A stretch of 64,000 bases of DNA from Bog-756 sp963727075. GTDB lineage: Bacteria; Actinomycetota; Acidimicrobiia; Acidimicrobiales; RAAP-2. Below, piece after piece: positions 18,070 through 26,646 of this stretch. Every line of letters starts with the position of its first letter. Position 1 is the stretch's first letter. The stretch covers positions 1 to 64,000 of the forward strand of contig CAVSET010000005.1 of NCBI GenBank assembly GCA_963727075.1, read 5' to 3'. Position numbers and translations under genes: made by a program. The notes under the pieces are model-generated. The model saw nothing but the letters and a program-made list of their open reading frames with translations, searched no databases and was not told the DNA's origin.

Positions 18070-19260
18070 TCAGGCGGAGGGCTCCTTCGCCTGGCGCTCC
18101 TCGGCGTGCTTCTCGAACGCCGAGGTCACCGCGGTGGTGGCGGCACCGATGAACTCCGGCCGGTTCTCCGCCGCCCAGTCCCGGCTGGCCGTGAGGGTGC
18201 GGGACGACCCCTGGAACTCCGGGGCCACGTAGCGGGCGATGAGCTCGTAGGAGTGGCGAGTGGCTTCGGTGTCGGCCCACTCGTGGCCCATGAGCAGGAA
18301 GGTGCCGAACCCCTGGGACTGCTGGCGCAGCCGCTCGACCTGGTCGATGGCGTCCTCCACCGTGCCGATGACGGCGAAGCCCGAGGCGTTGAGGGCGTCG
18401 ACCAGCGTCTCGTGGTTGGTGGTGTCGGGAGCCAGAGGCAGGGCGGCCACCCGCTGGAAGTAGTCGACCCACTGGTCCAGGCCGAACTCGACGTCGGCGA
18501 CGGCCTGCTCCCTGGTGTCGGCGATGTGCATGGGCCCGACCAGCCGCCACCGGCTCCGGTCGATGGTGGTGCCGAACTCGGCCGCCCGCTCCTCCATCAC
18601 GTCCCAGTGCAGTCCCAGCACGTCGAAGCCGCCCGCCGAGGTTGCCCCGATGGAGAGCAGGCTGCACCCGAACCGCCCGGCCGCCCGGGGTCCGGCCGGC
18701 GACACCTGGGCGGCCACCGCCACCTCGGGGTACGGCCGCTGGAACGGCCGCAGCTGGAGCCGGGCCTCGACCAGCGTGAACCACTCGGTGTCCATGGAGA
18801 CCGGCTCCTCGCCGGCCAGCAGGAGCAGGATGGCCGCCAACGACTCCTCCATCATGTCCCGCTGCCTGACCGGGTCGATGCCCATCATGAAGGCGTCCGA
18901 GGGAAGGGCGCCGGGCCCCACCCCGATCATCAGACGACCACGGGTCAGGTGGTCGAGGAGCACCAGCCGGTCGGCCAGCATGAAGGGGTGGTGGTAGGGC
19001 AGGGACGACACGCCGGTGCCCAGGCGGATCTGGCGGGTCCTCGCCGCGGCGGCGGCGATGAACACCTCGGGGGAGGCGATGATCTCGAACCCGGCCGAGT
19101 GGTGCTCACCGATCCACGCCTCGTCGAAGCCCAACGCGTCGAGGTGCTCGATGAGCTGGAGGTCGCGCTCCAGGGCGAGGGTCGGATTCTGGCCCACCGG
19201 ATGGAAGGGGGCCAGGAAGATCCCGAACTTCAGGTAGTCCGTCGCGGCCAGGGTGGTCAT
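18070..19260 (-). CDS. LLM-class flavin-dependent monooxygenase
   Basis: This is a 396-residue luciferase-like TIM barrel: LKFGIFLAPFHPVGQNPTL, LDALGFDEAWIGEHHSAGFE, IRLGTGVSSLPYHHPFMLAD, GRLMIGVGPGALPSDAFMMG and VIGTVEDAIDQVERLRQQ. The family uses reduced FMN from a partner reductase to oxidise small organic substrates such as limonene or alkanes. It is the last gene of a minus-strand run that begins with the amidohydrolase at 22960. No flavin reductase is seen in the window. Confidence 0.88.
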   Translation of the reverse strand: MTTLAATDYLKFGIFLAPFHPVGQNPTLALERDLQLIEHLDALGFDEAWIGEHHSAGFEIIASPEVFIAAAAARTRQIRLGTGVSSLPYHHPFMLADRLVLLDHLTRGRLMIGVGPGALPSDAFMMGIDPVRQRDMMEESLAAILLLLAGEEPVSMDTEWFTLVEARLQLRPFQRPYPEVAVAAQVSPAGPRAAGRFGCSLLSIGATSAGGFDVLGLHWDVMEERAAEFGTTIDRSRWRLVGPMHIADTREQAVADVEFGLDQWVDYFQRVAALPLAPDTTNHETLVDALNASGFAVIGTVEDAIDQVERLRQQSQGFGTFLLMGHEWADTEATRHSYELIARYVAPEFQGSSRTLTASRDWAAENRPEFIGAATTAVTSAFEKHAEERQAKEPSA

Positions 19261-19318
19261 GCCGGTGCCTCGTCTCTCGTCGGGGTGGCGGTGGTGGTCG
19301 CGGCCGGGTTGGTCGCGG

Positions 19319-20386
19319 TCACGGGTGCACCACGATCTTGCCGTGTTCGCCCGGGGTGCGCAGGGCGTCGAACGCTCCGGGCGTCGAGTCCAGATCGACC
19401 GAGGAGGTGATCAGCCGCTCGGCCCCGGGGAGTCCCGACCCCAGCCGCTGCAGGGTGGCGGCGAACTCGTCGGGGCCGTACCCGAAGGAGAACACCAGCT
19501 CGACCTCCTTGGTCACGGCCATGAACGGCTCGAGGTGATCGGTGTGCATGCACACCCCGACGACCACGATGCGGCTCTTCGGCGGCGCGGCCTCGATCAG
19601 GGACTGGAGCATGCCCGGCACGCCGACGGCTTCGAAGATCACCGGACTGGGCACCTCGCCCCCGCCCATCGTGGCCAGCGCCCGCTCCAGGAGGCTGGTG
19701 GGCACGCCGAGCGCGGCCCACCGCTCGTGGGGCGACTCGAGAGCCGGGTCGATGACCTCGTCGGCCCCGAACGCCTCGGCCAACCGGCGACGGGCGGACG
19801 AGAAGTCGGCGGCGAGCACCGGCCCGTGCCCCCGGGCCTTCAGGGCGGCAATCACGGCCAGGCCCACCGGCCCGCACCCCACCACCAGGCACGGCTGCCC
19901 GGGCCCGAGCCGGGCCAGGCCCACGGCGTGCTCACCCACGGCCAGCGGCTCGGTCAGGGCGGCCACGTCGGTGTCGAGCGTGTCGGGGACCGGGAGGAGC
20001 AGCGCCTCCTGGAGCACCAGGTACTCGGCCAGGGCACCGGGAAAGGCGTTGGAGTACCCGACCTGCTCGACGCCGGCCGGGCCGAAGACGATGGGTACCG
20101 AGCAGACCCGGGTGCCGATGGGGAGGGTGCCGGCGGTGTCGGGGCCGTGCTCGGCCACCTCGGCGCAGAACTCGTGGCCGAACACCGTGTCGGTGCCGGG
20201 GTCGAGGCCCGGCGCGCCCACCCGGTCCATGAGCTCGGTGAAGTGCGGGAAGTCGGCCAGGGCGTGCAGGTCGGACCCGCAGATGCCCGCGCTCAGCGAG
20301 CGCACCACGACGTGGCCGGACCCCGGTCTCGGGTCGTCGATGCCCGCCACCACCAGTCCTCCACCCCGGGTGACCACCGCTCGCAT
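19319..20386 (-). CDS. Zinc-binding dehydrogenase (MDR family) without structural zinc
   Basis: ATG at 20386 gives 355 residues. ICGSDLHALADFPHF carries the first zinc ligand and TVFGHEFCAEVAEHG the second, and ALTEPLAVGEHAV a third. VVGCGPVGLAVIAALKARG is the NAD(P) fold. The four cysteines of the structural zinc loop are absent: the segment reads CSVPIVFGPAGVEQVGYSN. It should oxidise or reduce an alcohol/carbonyl pair, plausibly in the same pathway as the adjoining LLM oxygenase (58-nt gap). It is not the dehydrogenase cut at 10018-10135. Confidence 0.85.
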   Translation of the reverse strand: MRAVVTRGGGLVVAGIDDPRPGSGHVVVRSLSAGICGSDLHALADFPHFTELMDRVGAPGLDPGTDTVFGHEFCAEVAEHGPDTAGTLPIGTRVCSVPIVFGPAGVEQVGYSNAFPGALAEYLVLQEALLLPVPDTLDTDVAALTEPLAVGEHAVGLARLGPGQPCLVVGCGPVGLAVIAALKARGHGPVLAADFSSARRRLAEAFGADEVIDPALESPHERWAALGVPTSLLERALATMGGGEVPSPVIFEAVGVPGMLQSLIEAAPPKSRIVVVGVCMHTDHLEPFMAVTKEVELVFSFGYGPDEFAATLQRLGSGLPGAERLITSSVDLDSTPGAFDALRTPGEHGKIVVHP

Positions 20387-20451
20387 CGCGCTTCCCCCGA
20401 CCCGGGCCACCCGATGGCGCCCGTCACCTCGTCCGACTGACCGGTCGAGTC

Positions 20452-21006
20452 TCACACACCGGTGCGGGCGGGGCCGGCCGCGGTGGGGCCGGCGGTGAAC
20501 TCGTCGGCCAGCAGGTCCATCAGCAGGGCGTCGTGCCAGGACCCGTCCGGGCCCCGCTCGCTCTGGCGCCGGATGCCCACCGGTCGGAAGCCCACCTTGG
20601 CGTAGCACCGGATGGCCGCCTGGTTGTCGGCCGCCGGGTCGATCTCGAAGCGGCGGTGGCCGTGGTCCTCGATCAGGTGGCGCACCACGGTACGGACGGC
20701 GTCGGTGCCGAGCCCCCGCCCGTGGACTGCGGGGTCGAGGTAGAGGTCGATCGAGGCGAACCGATAGTCGGGCTCTTCCTCGGCCGACCACTGGATCCAC
20801 CCGACCACCCGAGTGCCGAACTCGACCACGTACGCCGTGGCGCCCAGCTCGGCGAGGTCCTGCGCGACGGCGGACCGAAGGTCGGAGCCCCCGCGCCAGC
20901 GGGCGTAGACGGCCGGATCCTCGCGGATGGGCACCAGGGCCGGGATGTCGGCCCGGCGGGCCGGCCGGAGCCGGACCTCCGCCCCCTCGAGCACGGGCGT
21001 GGTCAC
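20452..21006 (-). CDS. GNAT family N-acetyltransferase
   Basis: The 184-residue protein begins with GTG at 21006, overlapping the aldolase stop. VRLRPARRADIPALVPIRED opens the domain, IDLYLDPAVHGRGLGTDAVR is the acetyl-CoA pyrophosphate loop (RGxGxxA type), and NQAAIRCYAKVGFRPVGIRR is the C-terminal signature. It resembles the aminoglycoside 6'-acetyltransferase/RimJ group, but the acceptor cannot be assigned. Its place in the operon suggests a metabolic role more than resistance. Confidence 0.82.
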   Translation of the reverse strand: MTTPVLEGAEVRLRPARRADIPALVPIREDPAVYARWRGGSDLRSAVAQDLAELGATAYVVEFGTRVVGWIQWSAEEEPDYRFASIDLYLDPAVHGRGLGTDAVRTVVRHLIEDHGHRRFEIDPAADNQAAIRCYAKVGFRPVGIRRQSERGPDGSWHDALLMDLLADEFTAGPTAAGPARTGV

Positions 21007-21767
21007 CGGCCGGCGGGGCCGGCCACCCGGGGCTCGAGGCAGTGCGGGTCGATGGCGAGCTCGCGTCGGGCCATGGCCTCGAAGAACCCCACGAACCCCT
21101 CACCGTCGGAGGCCCGGAAGAAGGTGGCGGCGGGGTCCGGCAGCTCGCGGCCGCCGCCCAGTGACTCCACCTGCCAGGCCCGTCGGCTGCGGTACTCGAG
21201 GGCCACGGCCCGCTGGTGGGCGGCCCGGATGCTCCCGGCGGTCACGAACACGCCGTGGTTGGCCAGGAGCGCCATGTCGGCCGAGCCCATCGCCGACACG
21301 GCCTTGGCCGCGCTGTCCCGGGAGTCGACCGGCCCCTCGTATTCGTCCACCACCACCAGCTCGCCGCCCCCGAGGGCCGAGCTCTGGTCGTAGCAGCCCG
21401 GCAACCGGGCCAGGTCGGCCCAGACCGTACCGAACCGGGGGTGGCTGTGCACGGCCACCCCGACGTCCCCGCGCTGGCGGTGGAGCTCGAGGTGGAGCGG
21501 GATCCCGAGGGGGACCGGCCAGCGGCCCTCCAGTCGGTTGCCCTCGAGGTCGATGACCAGGAGGTCGTCGGGCCGGAGCTCCTCCCACAACAGGAGCCAT
21601 GGGTTGCACAGGAGCGTGCCGTCGGATTGCCGGTAGGTGATGTGGCCGGCCAGGTGGTCGTCATACCCCTCCCGCCACAGCGTCCGGGCCAGCAGGACCA
21701 GTTCCTCCCGGGGGGACAGCTCGGGCAGGAGCCGGTCGGGGTCGGGGACGAATCCGGTGGTGGTCAC
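21003..21767 (-). CDS. Class II aldolase/adducin family protein
   Basis: GTG at 21767 overlaps the upstream amidohydrolase stop (GTGA). In its 254 residues the aldolase II fold shows as LARTLWREGYDDHLAGHITY, VAVHSHPRFGTVWADLARLP with the zinc-binding HSH, VDEYEGPVDS and MALLANHGVFVTAGSI with the third zinc histidine. Members are aldolases, epimerases or dehydratases acting on sugar phosphates or small hydroxy acids. Coupled translation with the amidohydrolase and GNAT genes suggests a shared pathway. Confidence 0.85.
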   Translation of the reverse strand: MTTTGFVPDPDRLLPELSPREELVLLARTLWREGYDDHLAGHITYRQSDGTLLCNPWLLLWEELRPDDLLVIDLEGNRLEGRWPVPLGIPLHLELHRQRGDVGVAVHSHPRFGTVWADLARLPGCYDQSSALGGGELVVVDEYEGPVDSRDSAAKAVSAMGSADMALLANHGVFVTAGSIRAAHQRAVALEYRSRRAWQVESLGGGRELPDPAATFFRASDGEGFVGFFEAMARRELAIDPHCLEPRVAGPAGR

Positions 21768-22960
21768 GGCACCGGGTGCTCGGGCAGGGCCCATCGGTAC
21801 AGGCGGGCGGCGTTCCGGTGGGTCAGTTGGCGCAGGTCCTCCACGGGCAGGTGGCCCCAGCACCGCTCGATGACCGCCTGGGTGTCCGGCCACGTGGAGT
21901 CGCCGTGGGGGTAGTCCACCTCGACCATGATGCGGTCGGTCCCGATGCGGTGGCGGGTGTCGATGGTGGACGGGTCGTCGATGGTGCAGTACCAGAAATT
22001 GCGGGCCAGGACCTCGGCCGGACGCAGGCCGGAGGGGTCGAAGCCCTGCCCGTACCCCGAGCGGTCCACGATGTTGTCGAGGCGGTCGAGCAGCATGGCC
22101 ACCCAACCGATGCCGCCCTCGCTCATGGCGATCTTGATCCCTGGGTAGCGGACGGGCAGCCCGGACCACAGCCACTCGGCGCAGGCCGACAACGACATCT
22201 GGCCGAACAGCGTGGCCCCCAGGGCCACCATCGGGCTGTCGGAGGGCATGTCGGGCATGCCCGAGGAGCCGACGTGGAGGGAGACCACCGTGTCGGTCTC
22301 CTCGCAGGCCGCGACGATCGGGTCCCAGTAGCCTGAGAACAGGCTGGGCAGGCCGATCCGGTGGGGGCGCTCGGGGAGGGTGACCGAGCGGAACCCTCGG
22401 CCTGCGTTACGCCTGATCTCGTCCGCTCCGAGCTGCGGGTCGGCCAGATAGGTGATCCCGCAGGGGATGATCCGGTCGGGGTAGGGCTGCCACCACGCCT
22501 CACACAGCCAGTCGTTCCAGGCCCGGGTCACGGCCAGGCCCAGATCGGGGTCGCTGCACTCCGAGAACACCCGACCGGAGAAGCCGGTGATCTGGGAGGG
22601 GAAGTTGAGGGAGGCCCACACCCCGTTGATATCCATGTCGGCGATGCGGGCGTCGATGTCCCAGCAACCCCGGCGCATGTCCTCGAACCGGGTGGGTTCG
22701 AGGGTGACCGCCTCGGGCCGGCGGCCGGCCACGGCGTTCATGCCCACCTGCGAGTACCGTTTCCCGTCGAACTCCCAGAGCTGGTGACCCCGGCTGTTCT
22801 CGATGATCCGGGGGGCCCGGTCGGCGAACCGGGCCGGCAGCCGGCCCACGAACATGTCGGGCGGCTCGACCAGGTGGTCGTCGACCGAGATCACCGTGTA
22901 CCGGATCGGGCGGGGCTCGGGGTCGGGGAGCAGGGTGTCCCTCCGGGTGATGATGGTCAT
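21764..22960 (-). CDS. Amidohydrolase-related (Amidohydro_2) protein
   Basis: ATG at 22960 gives 398 residues. YTVISVDDHLVEPPDMFVG carries the early metal-binding D-x-H type motif. Later come RIADMDINGVWASLNFPSQ, VVSLHVGSSGMPDMPSDSP, IKIAMSEGGIGWVAMLLDRL and IMVEVDYPHGDSTWPDTQ. This is the ACMSD-like branch of the amidohydrolase superfamily, often a decarboxylase or hydrolase in aromatic or lipid catabolism. It is the first gene of the minus-strand run to 18070. A related enzyme lies at 28330-29699. Confidence 0.85.
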   Translation of the reverse strand: MTIITRRDTLLPDPEPRPIRYTVISVDDHLVEPPDMFVGRLPARFADRAPRIIENSRGHQLWEFDGKRYSQVGMNAVAGRRPEAVTLEPTRFEDMRRGCWDIDARIADMDINGVWASLNFPSQITGFSGRVFSECSDPDLGLAVTRAWNDWLCEAWWQPYPDRIIPCGITYLADPQLGADEIRRNAGRGFRSVTLPERPHRIGLPSLFSGYWDPIVAACEETDTVVSLHVGSSGMPDMPSDSPMVALGATLFGQMSLSACAEWLWSGLPVRYPGIKIAMSEGGIGWVAMLLDRLDNIVDRSGYGQGFDPSGLRPAEVLARNFWYCTIDDPSTIDTRHRIGTDRIMVEVDYPHGDSTWPDTQAVIERCWGHLPVEDLRQLTHRNAARLYRWALPEHPVP

Positions 22961-23185
22961 GGCACGGTCCCCACCGTCCGAGTATGCCAGCGGGCCGGCC
23001 CGGCCCGCCGGGGCCCCGTTCACGGACGGGACGGACCCGGTCGACGGCCGGCCGGGCGGCCCACCAGGTCCGGTGGACAGGGAACCATGCACGGTCGAGC
23101 GGCCATCGGCCCGCCCGGTCGGCACCGGGGCGGCTCCCGGGACAGGGGCCGGGCCGAGCTGCCACGCGCGTGCGACACTTGGGCC

Positions 23186-23989
23186 GTGAGTCGAGACGCC
23201 GTGCCGAGGTCGTGGATGTGCGACATGGACGGGGTGCTGGTCCACGAGGGCCAGCCCATCGCCGGGGCCGATGCCTTCCTCGAAGCCCTGCGCCGCCGCG
23301 GCCATCCGTTCCTGGTCCTGACCAACAACTCCATCTACAGCGCCCGCGACCTTTCGGCCCGGTTGGTGAGCCTGGGACTCGACGTCCCGGCCACCTCCCT
23401 GTGGACCTCGGCCGAGGCCACCGCGGCCTTCCTCCGGTCCCAGCGACCCGGTGGCACGGCCTTCGTGCTGGGGGAGGCCGGACTCACCACCGCCCTGCAC
23501 GAAGCCGGGTACGTCCTCACCGACCGCCGACCGGACTACGTGGTGCTCGGCGAGACCCGGACCTACAGCTTCGAGTCCATCACCAGGGCCATCCGGCTGG
23601 TCGAGGGCGGGGCGCGGTTCATCGCCACCAACCCCGACCCCACCGGGCCCACCCTGGAGGGCATCGTGCCCGGGACGGGCTCGGTGGCCGCCCTCATCGA
23701 GCGGGCCACCGGCGTGGCCCCGTACTTCGTCGGCAAGCCCAACCCGCTCATGATGCGCGAGGCCATGAACTCGCTCGGGGCCCACTCCGAGTCGAGCGTG
23801 ATGGTCGGCGACCGGATGGACACCGACGTCGTGGCCGGCATCGAGGCGGGTCTCCAGACCATCCTGGTGCTCACCGGGGTGACCAGCCGGTCCCAGATCG
23901 AGCGCTTCCCCTACCGCCCGGGTCGGGTGGTCGATTCCGTCGCCGACCTGGTGGAAGGCATCCTCGTCGGCGATCCGGCTCCGGTCTAG
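23186..23989 (+). CDS. HAD-IIA (NagD-like) phosphatase
   Basis: GTG at 23186 gives 267 residues with SWMCDMDGVLVHEGQPI (HAD motif I, nucleophile Asp13), FLVLTNNSIYSARD (motif II), the lysine of YFVGKPNPLMM and VMVGDRMDTDVVAGIEAGL (motif IV). Such enzymes dephosphorylate nucleotides or sugar phosphates such as glycerol phosphate. It is the first gene of a plus-strand run with the two unknown paralogues, DUF1214 and the sulfotransferase. The 225-nt divergent gap (22961-23185) shows no clear site. Confidence 0.85.
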   Translation: MSRDAVPRSWMCDMDGVLVHEGQPIAGADAFLEALRRRGHPFLVLTNNSIYSARDLSARLVSLGLDVPATSLWTSAEATAAFLRSQRPGGTAFVLGEAGLTTALHEAGYVLTDRRPDYVVLGETRTYSFESITRAIRLVEGGARFIATNPDPTGPTLEGIVPGTGSVAALIERATGVAPYFVGKPNPLMMREAMNSLGAHSESSVMVGDRMDTDVVAGIEAGLQTILVLTGVTSRSQIERFPYRPGRVVDSVADLVEGILVGDPAPV

Positions 23990-23996
23990 GAGGACC

Positions 23997-24698
23997 GTGC
24001 TGTTCATCCACGAGTTCCACAAGGTGGTCGGGAAACAGGCCGCGGCGTTCGAGTCGGCCTATCGCGACGGGTGGATGCCCGCCCTGGCCGACGGGGCCGA
24101 CGCCCGGCTGGCCTGGTACTTCGATTTGGCCCACGGCAGCGGTCTGGCCTACCGGGTGGTCACCGTCACCGCGGTGCGGGACGGTCCGGCCTACGTACGC
24201 CTGGCCGAGCGCCTGGCCCGCGGCGACCTGAAGGGGTGGGCCCGCGACCTCGACGGGCTGCAGCACGAGTCCCACGGCCGGGTCCTGGCCCCGCTGCCGT
24301 GGTCGCCGCCGTTCCCGGCCCTGGAGGAGATCCCCACCGGCGGGGTGAGCCGCGAGCCCACCATGCACATGGAGGACACCATGTGGCCGTTCCCGGGGAA
24401 GCTTCGCCAGTACGTGGAGGCGGCCGGGGCCGTGTACCGGCCCTCGCTGGCCGGCGAGGACGCCCGGATGCACATGAGCGTGGCCCTGGGTCTGGAGACC
24501 ATGCCCGGCGCCGGGCGGAGCCCGGAAGTCACCCTGCTCCAGCGGCTGTCCAGCCTCCCGCCGCTCCTCGCGCTGTTGACCCAGGACATCCCGCCGGAGG
24601 TCACCGGACCGGGGTCGTGGATGCACGAGGCCCTCGACCTGCGCGACCGGTGGCGGTCGAGGCTGCTCCGGACCGCCCCGTGGTCGCCGCTTCCATGA
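23997..24698 (+). CDS. Unrecognised protein, two ferredoxin-like halves (paralogue 1)
   Basis: GTG at 23997 sits 7 nt after the HAD stop, behind AGGAGG. The 233-residue protein starts MLFIHEFHKVVGKQAAAFES and has AHGSGLAYRVVTVTAVRDG. The C-terminal part has VALGLETMPGAGRSPEVTLL and closes RWRSRLLRTAPWSPLP. Two beta-alpha-beta halves with matching GSG-containing strands suggest a duplicated dimeric alpha/beta-barrel (NIPSNAP-like) fold. No signal or membrane segment is present. It is a clear paralogue of the next gene. I cannot assign a function; the context suggests a role in the surrounding catabolic cluster. Confidence 0.7.
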   Translation: MLFIHEFHKVVGKQAAAFESAYRDGWMPALADGADARLAWYFDLAHGSGLAYRVVTVTAVRDGPAYVRLAERLARGDLKGWARDLDGLQHESHGRVLAPLPWSPPFPALEEIPTGGVSREPTMHMEDTMWPFPGKLRQYVEAAGAVYRPSLAGEDARMHMSVALGLETMPGAGRSPEVTLLQRLSSLPPLLALLTQDIPPEVTGPGSWMHEALDLRDRWRSRLLRTAPWSPLP

Positions 24699-24747
24699 GC
24701 AGCCCGCGGGCCGCCGGCGGCCGGCCAGAAGAGGGAGACGGCTGACC

Positions 24748-25455
24748 ATGCTGTTCCTCCATGAGACCCACCGGGTGATCGGGCGGCACGCGGCGGCCTT
24801 CGAGGAGCTGGTCCGCGACCACTGGATGGGGGCCCTGGCCAACGGCCACGACGCCCGGCTCCTCTGGTATCTGAACCACGCCATGGGCAGCGGCCCGGCC
24901 TACGAGGTGGTGACCGTCACCGCCCTCGCCGACGGCGCCGCCTGGGAGACGTTGGGTCGTCGTATGCGGGAGGGCGACCTCGCCGACCTGGCCCTGCGGC
25001 TCGACGCCTGCCGGCACGAGGTGGAGGGGAAGCTCCTCCTGCCCGTCTACTGGTCCGCCCTGCAGCAGGTGGACCTGGCCACGGTACCCACCGTCCCGGA
25101 CACCCACGAGCTGTCGGTCTACATGCAGGACACCGGGTGGCCCGACGCCCCCCTCGACGAGTACATCGAGCTCTGGGACCACGACTACTGGCGGATCATG
25201 CGGCAGACCCCGCCGGAGCGGAAGCTCCTCGACATCCAGGCCTGCTTCCAGGTGGCCCACGGGTCGGGCATCCGGCCCGAGGCCATCCTGATGCAGAAGG
25301 TGGTGAACCTCTCGACCCTGGGGCGGCTGCTCACCAGCGTCGAGGAGCACGACCCCAGCACCTGGCCGGGCACCTACATGGCCAAGGGGCTGGAGATCCG
25401 GGACCAGTGGGAGAGCAAGCTGCTGCGCACCAGCGCCTGGTCACCGCTCTGGTAG
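24748..25455 (+). CDS. Unrecognised protein, two ferredoxin-like halves (paralogue 2)
   Basis: The 235-residue protein parallels its neighbour along the whole length: MLFLHETHRVIGRHAAAFEE, AMGSGPAYEVVTVTALADG, VAHGSGIRPEAILMQKV and WESKLLRTSAWSPLW. The N-terminal histidine (HETHR/HEFHK), the GSG-x3/4-Y-x-VVTVTA strand and the LLRT-x-WSPL end are shared. Tandem duplication with clear divergence suggests a heterodimer or two related substrates. The gap to the upstream gene is 49 nt and contains a purine-rich ribosome site (GAGGGAGA). Function unknown. Confidence 0.72.
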   Translation: MLFLHETHRVIGRHAAAFEELVRDHWMGALANGHDARLLWYLNHAMGSGPAYEVVTVTALADGAAWETLGRRMREGDLADLALRLDACRHEVEGKLLLPVYWSALQQVDLATVPTVPDTHELSVYMQDTGWPDAPLDEYIELWDHDYWRIMRQTPPERKLLDIQACFQVAHGSGIRPEAILMQKVVNLSTLGRLLTSVEEHDPSTWPGTYMAKGLEIRDQWESKLLRTSAWSPLW

Positions 25456-25533
25456 TCGGGACCGACCCGACCGAACGGCCCTGCCGGCCCACCCGACTGT
25501 CTATCCTGGGCCGAGCCCAAGGGGGGAGGGAAC

Positions 25534-26646
25534 ATGACCGAAGGTGACACCGACGCGGGCCGGCAGTCCCTCGGGGCCTGGGCGTTCGTGCGCCAGACGG
25601 TCGAGGACATGACCGCCATGGTCGTCGGCGAGTCGGAGACGGAGCTGGAGCTCCTGGAGGGCCTACGGGTGTTGGGCCGGGTCACCGCCCTGTGCGCGGA
25701 GCTCTCCCTCGACGTCGACCCGCAGGCCCCCTGGTTCTTCTCGATGAACTCCGAGGCCCGTCTCGTGGGCGGGCCCAACCCCGACGGGGAGTACCACCTG
25801 GCCATGATCGACGGCCGCCGTCGCTACCGGATCACCGGGGAGCGCGGGACGGTCACCTATCTCGGGATCCAGGTGCTGGCCGGCCGGGGCCTGACTCCCC
25901 GCCGCCAGGCCGCCTACCTGTCCGACACCCAGCTCGAGGTGGATCGGACCGGCGCCTTCTCCCTGGTGCTGGCCACAGAGCGGCCTTCGCCGGCCGAGCT
26001 GGACGGGTCGACCTGGGTACCCATCCCCGAGGATGCCTCGGCCGTGCTCGTACGCCAGTACGTGGCCGACCGCGCCACCGAGGTGCTGGCCGGTTTCCGG
26101 ATCAGGTCCGTCGATCCGGTCGGGCCACCCGACCGGCCCTCGGACCAGCAGCTGTCCGAGGGGCTGAACGCCATGGGTTGGACCATCATCAAGCTCATGA
26201 CCCTCCACCGCACGGTCTTGCCGGAGCTGCTGGACCGGCCCAACCAGCTGGTCACGGCGGAGGCCGCCACCCTCGGGGGCGAGAACACCACTCCGGACAA
26301 TCTCTACATGCTCGGGACGTTCCGGCTGGAGGAGGGCCAGGCGCTGGCCCTGGAGTTCACCCCGCCGGGCACCCGCTACTGGAGCGTCAGCGTCGAGAAC
26401 ATCTGGCACGAGTGCATCGACCCCCGGCGGCGGACCAGCTCGGCCACCAACGCCACCGCCCCGGTCGGGGACGACGGGCTGGTGCGGCTGGTCATCGGCG
26501 ACCGCCCCCCCGGGGGCCGGGACGGTCGGGCGAGCACGTGGCTCGACACCGGTGGCCGCCACCGTGGCTTCCTGACCCTGCGCTGGCTCGACCATCCCGA
26601 GCCACCGGCGGTGGCCACATCGGTCCTCGCCGCCCAGGAGGTATGA
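25534..26646 (+). CDS. DUF1214-type protein
   Basis: ATG at 25534 follows GGGAGGG. The 370-residue protein has APWFFSMNSEARLVGGPNPD, YRITGERGTVTYLGIQVLAG, LALEFTPPGTRYWSVSVENI and GFLTLRWLDHPE. The YWSV-x-VEN segment and the jelly-roll-like C-terminus are typical of DUF1214/DUF1254 proteins, which are common in lipid-degrading actinobacteria and have no settled reaction. The stop overlaps the sulfotransferase start (ATGA). A possible -10 TATCCT lies near 25501. Confidence 0.72.
   Translation: MTEGDTDAGRQSLGAWAFVRQTVEDMTAMVVGESETELELLEGLRVLGRVTALCAELSLDVDPQAPWFFSMNSEARLVGGPNPDGEYHLAMIDGRRRYRITGERGTVTYLGIQVLAGRGLTPRRQAAYLSDTQLEVDRTGAFSLVLATERPSPAELDGSTWVPIPEDASAVLVRQYVADRATEVLAGFRIRSVDPVGPPDRPSDQQLSEGLNAMGWTIIKLMTLHRTVLPELLDRPNQLVTAEAATLGGENTTPDNLYMLGTFRLEEGQALALEFTPPGTRYWSVSVENIWHECIDPRRRTSSATNATAPVGDDGLVRLVIGDRPPGGRDGRASTWLDTGGRHRGFLTLRWLDHPEPPAVATSVLAAQEV

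Noticed and set aside
18106..20440. Long plus-strand frames opposite the LLM oxygenase and dehydrogenase genes
   Set aside because: They are rich in Arg, Gly and His with no domain pattern, while the minus strand encodes clear enzymes.
20452..21006. GNAT protein as an aminoglycoside resistance gene
   Set aside because: It resembles AAC(6')-like acetyltransferases only at the fold level and is embedded in a metabolic operon with coupled translation.
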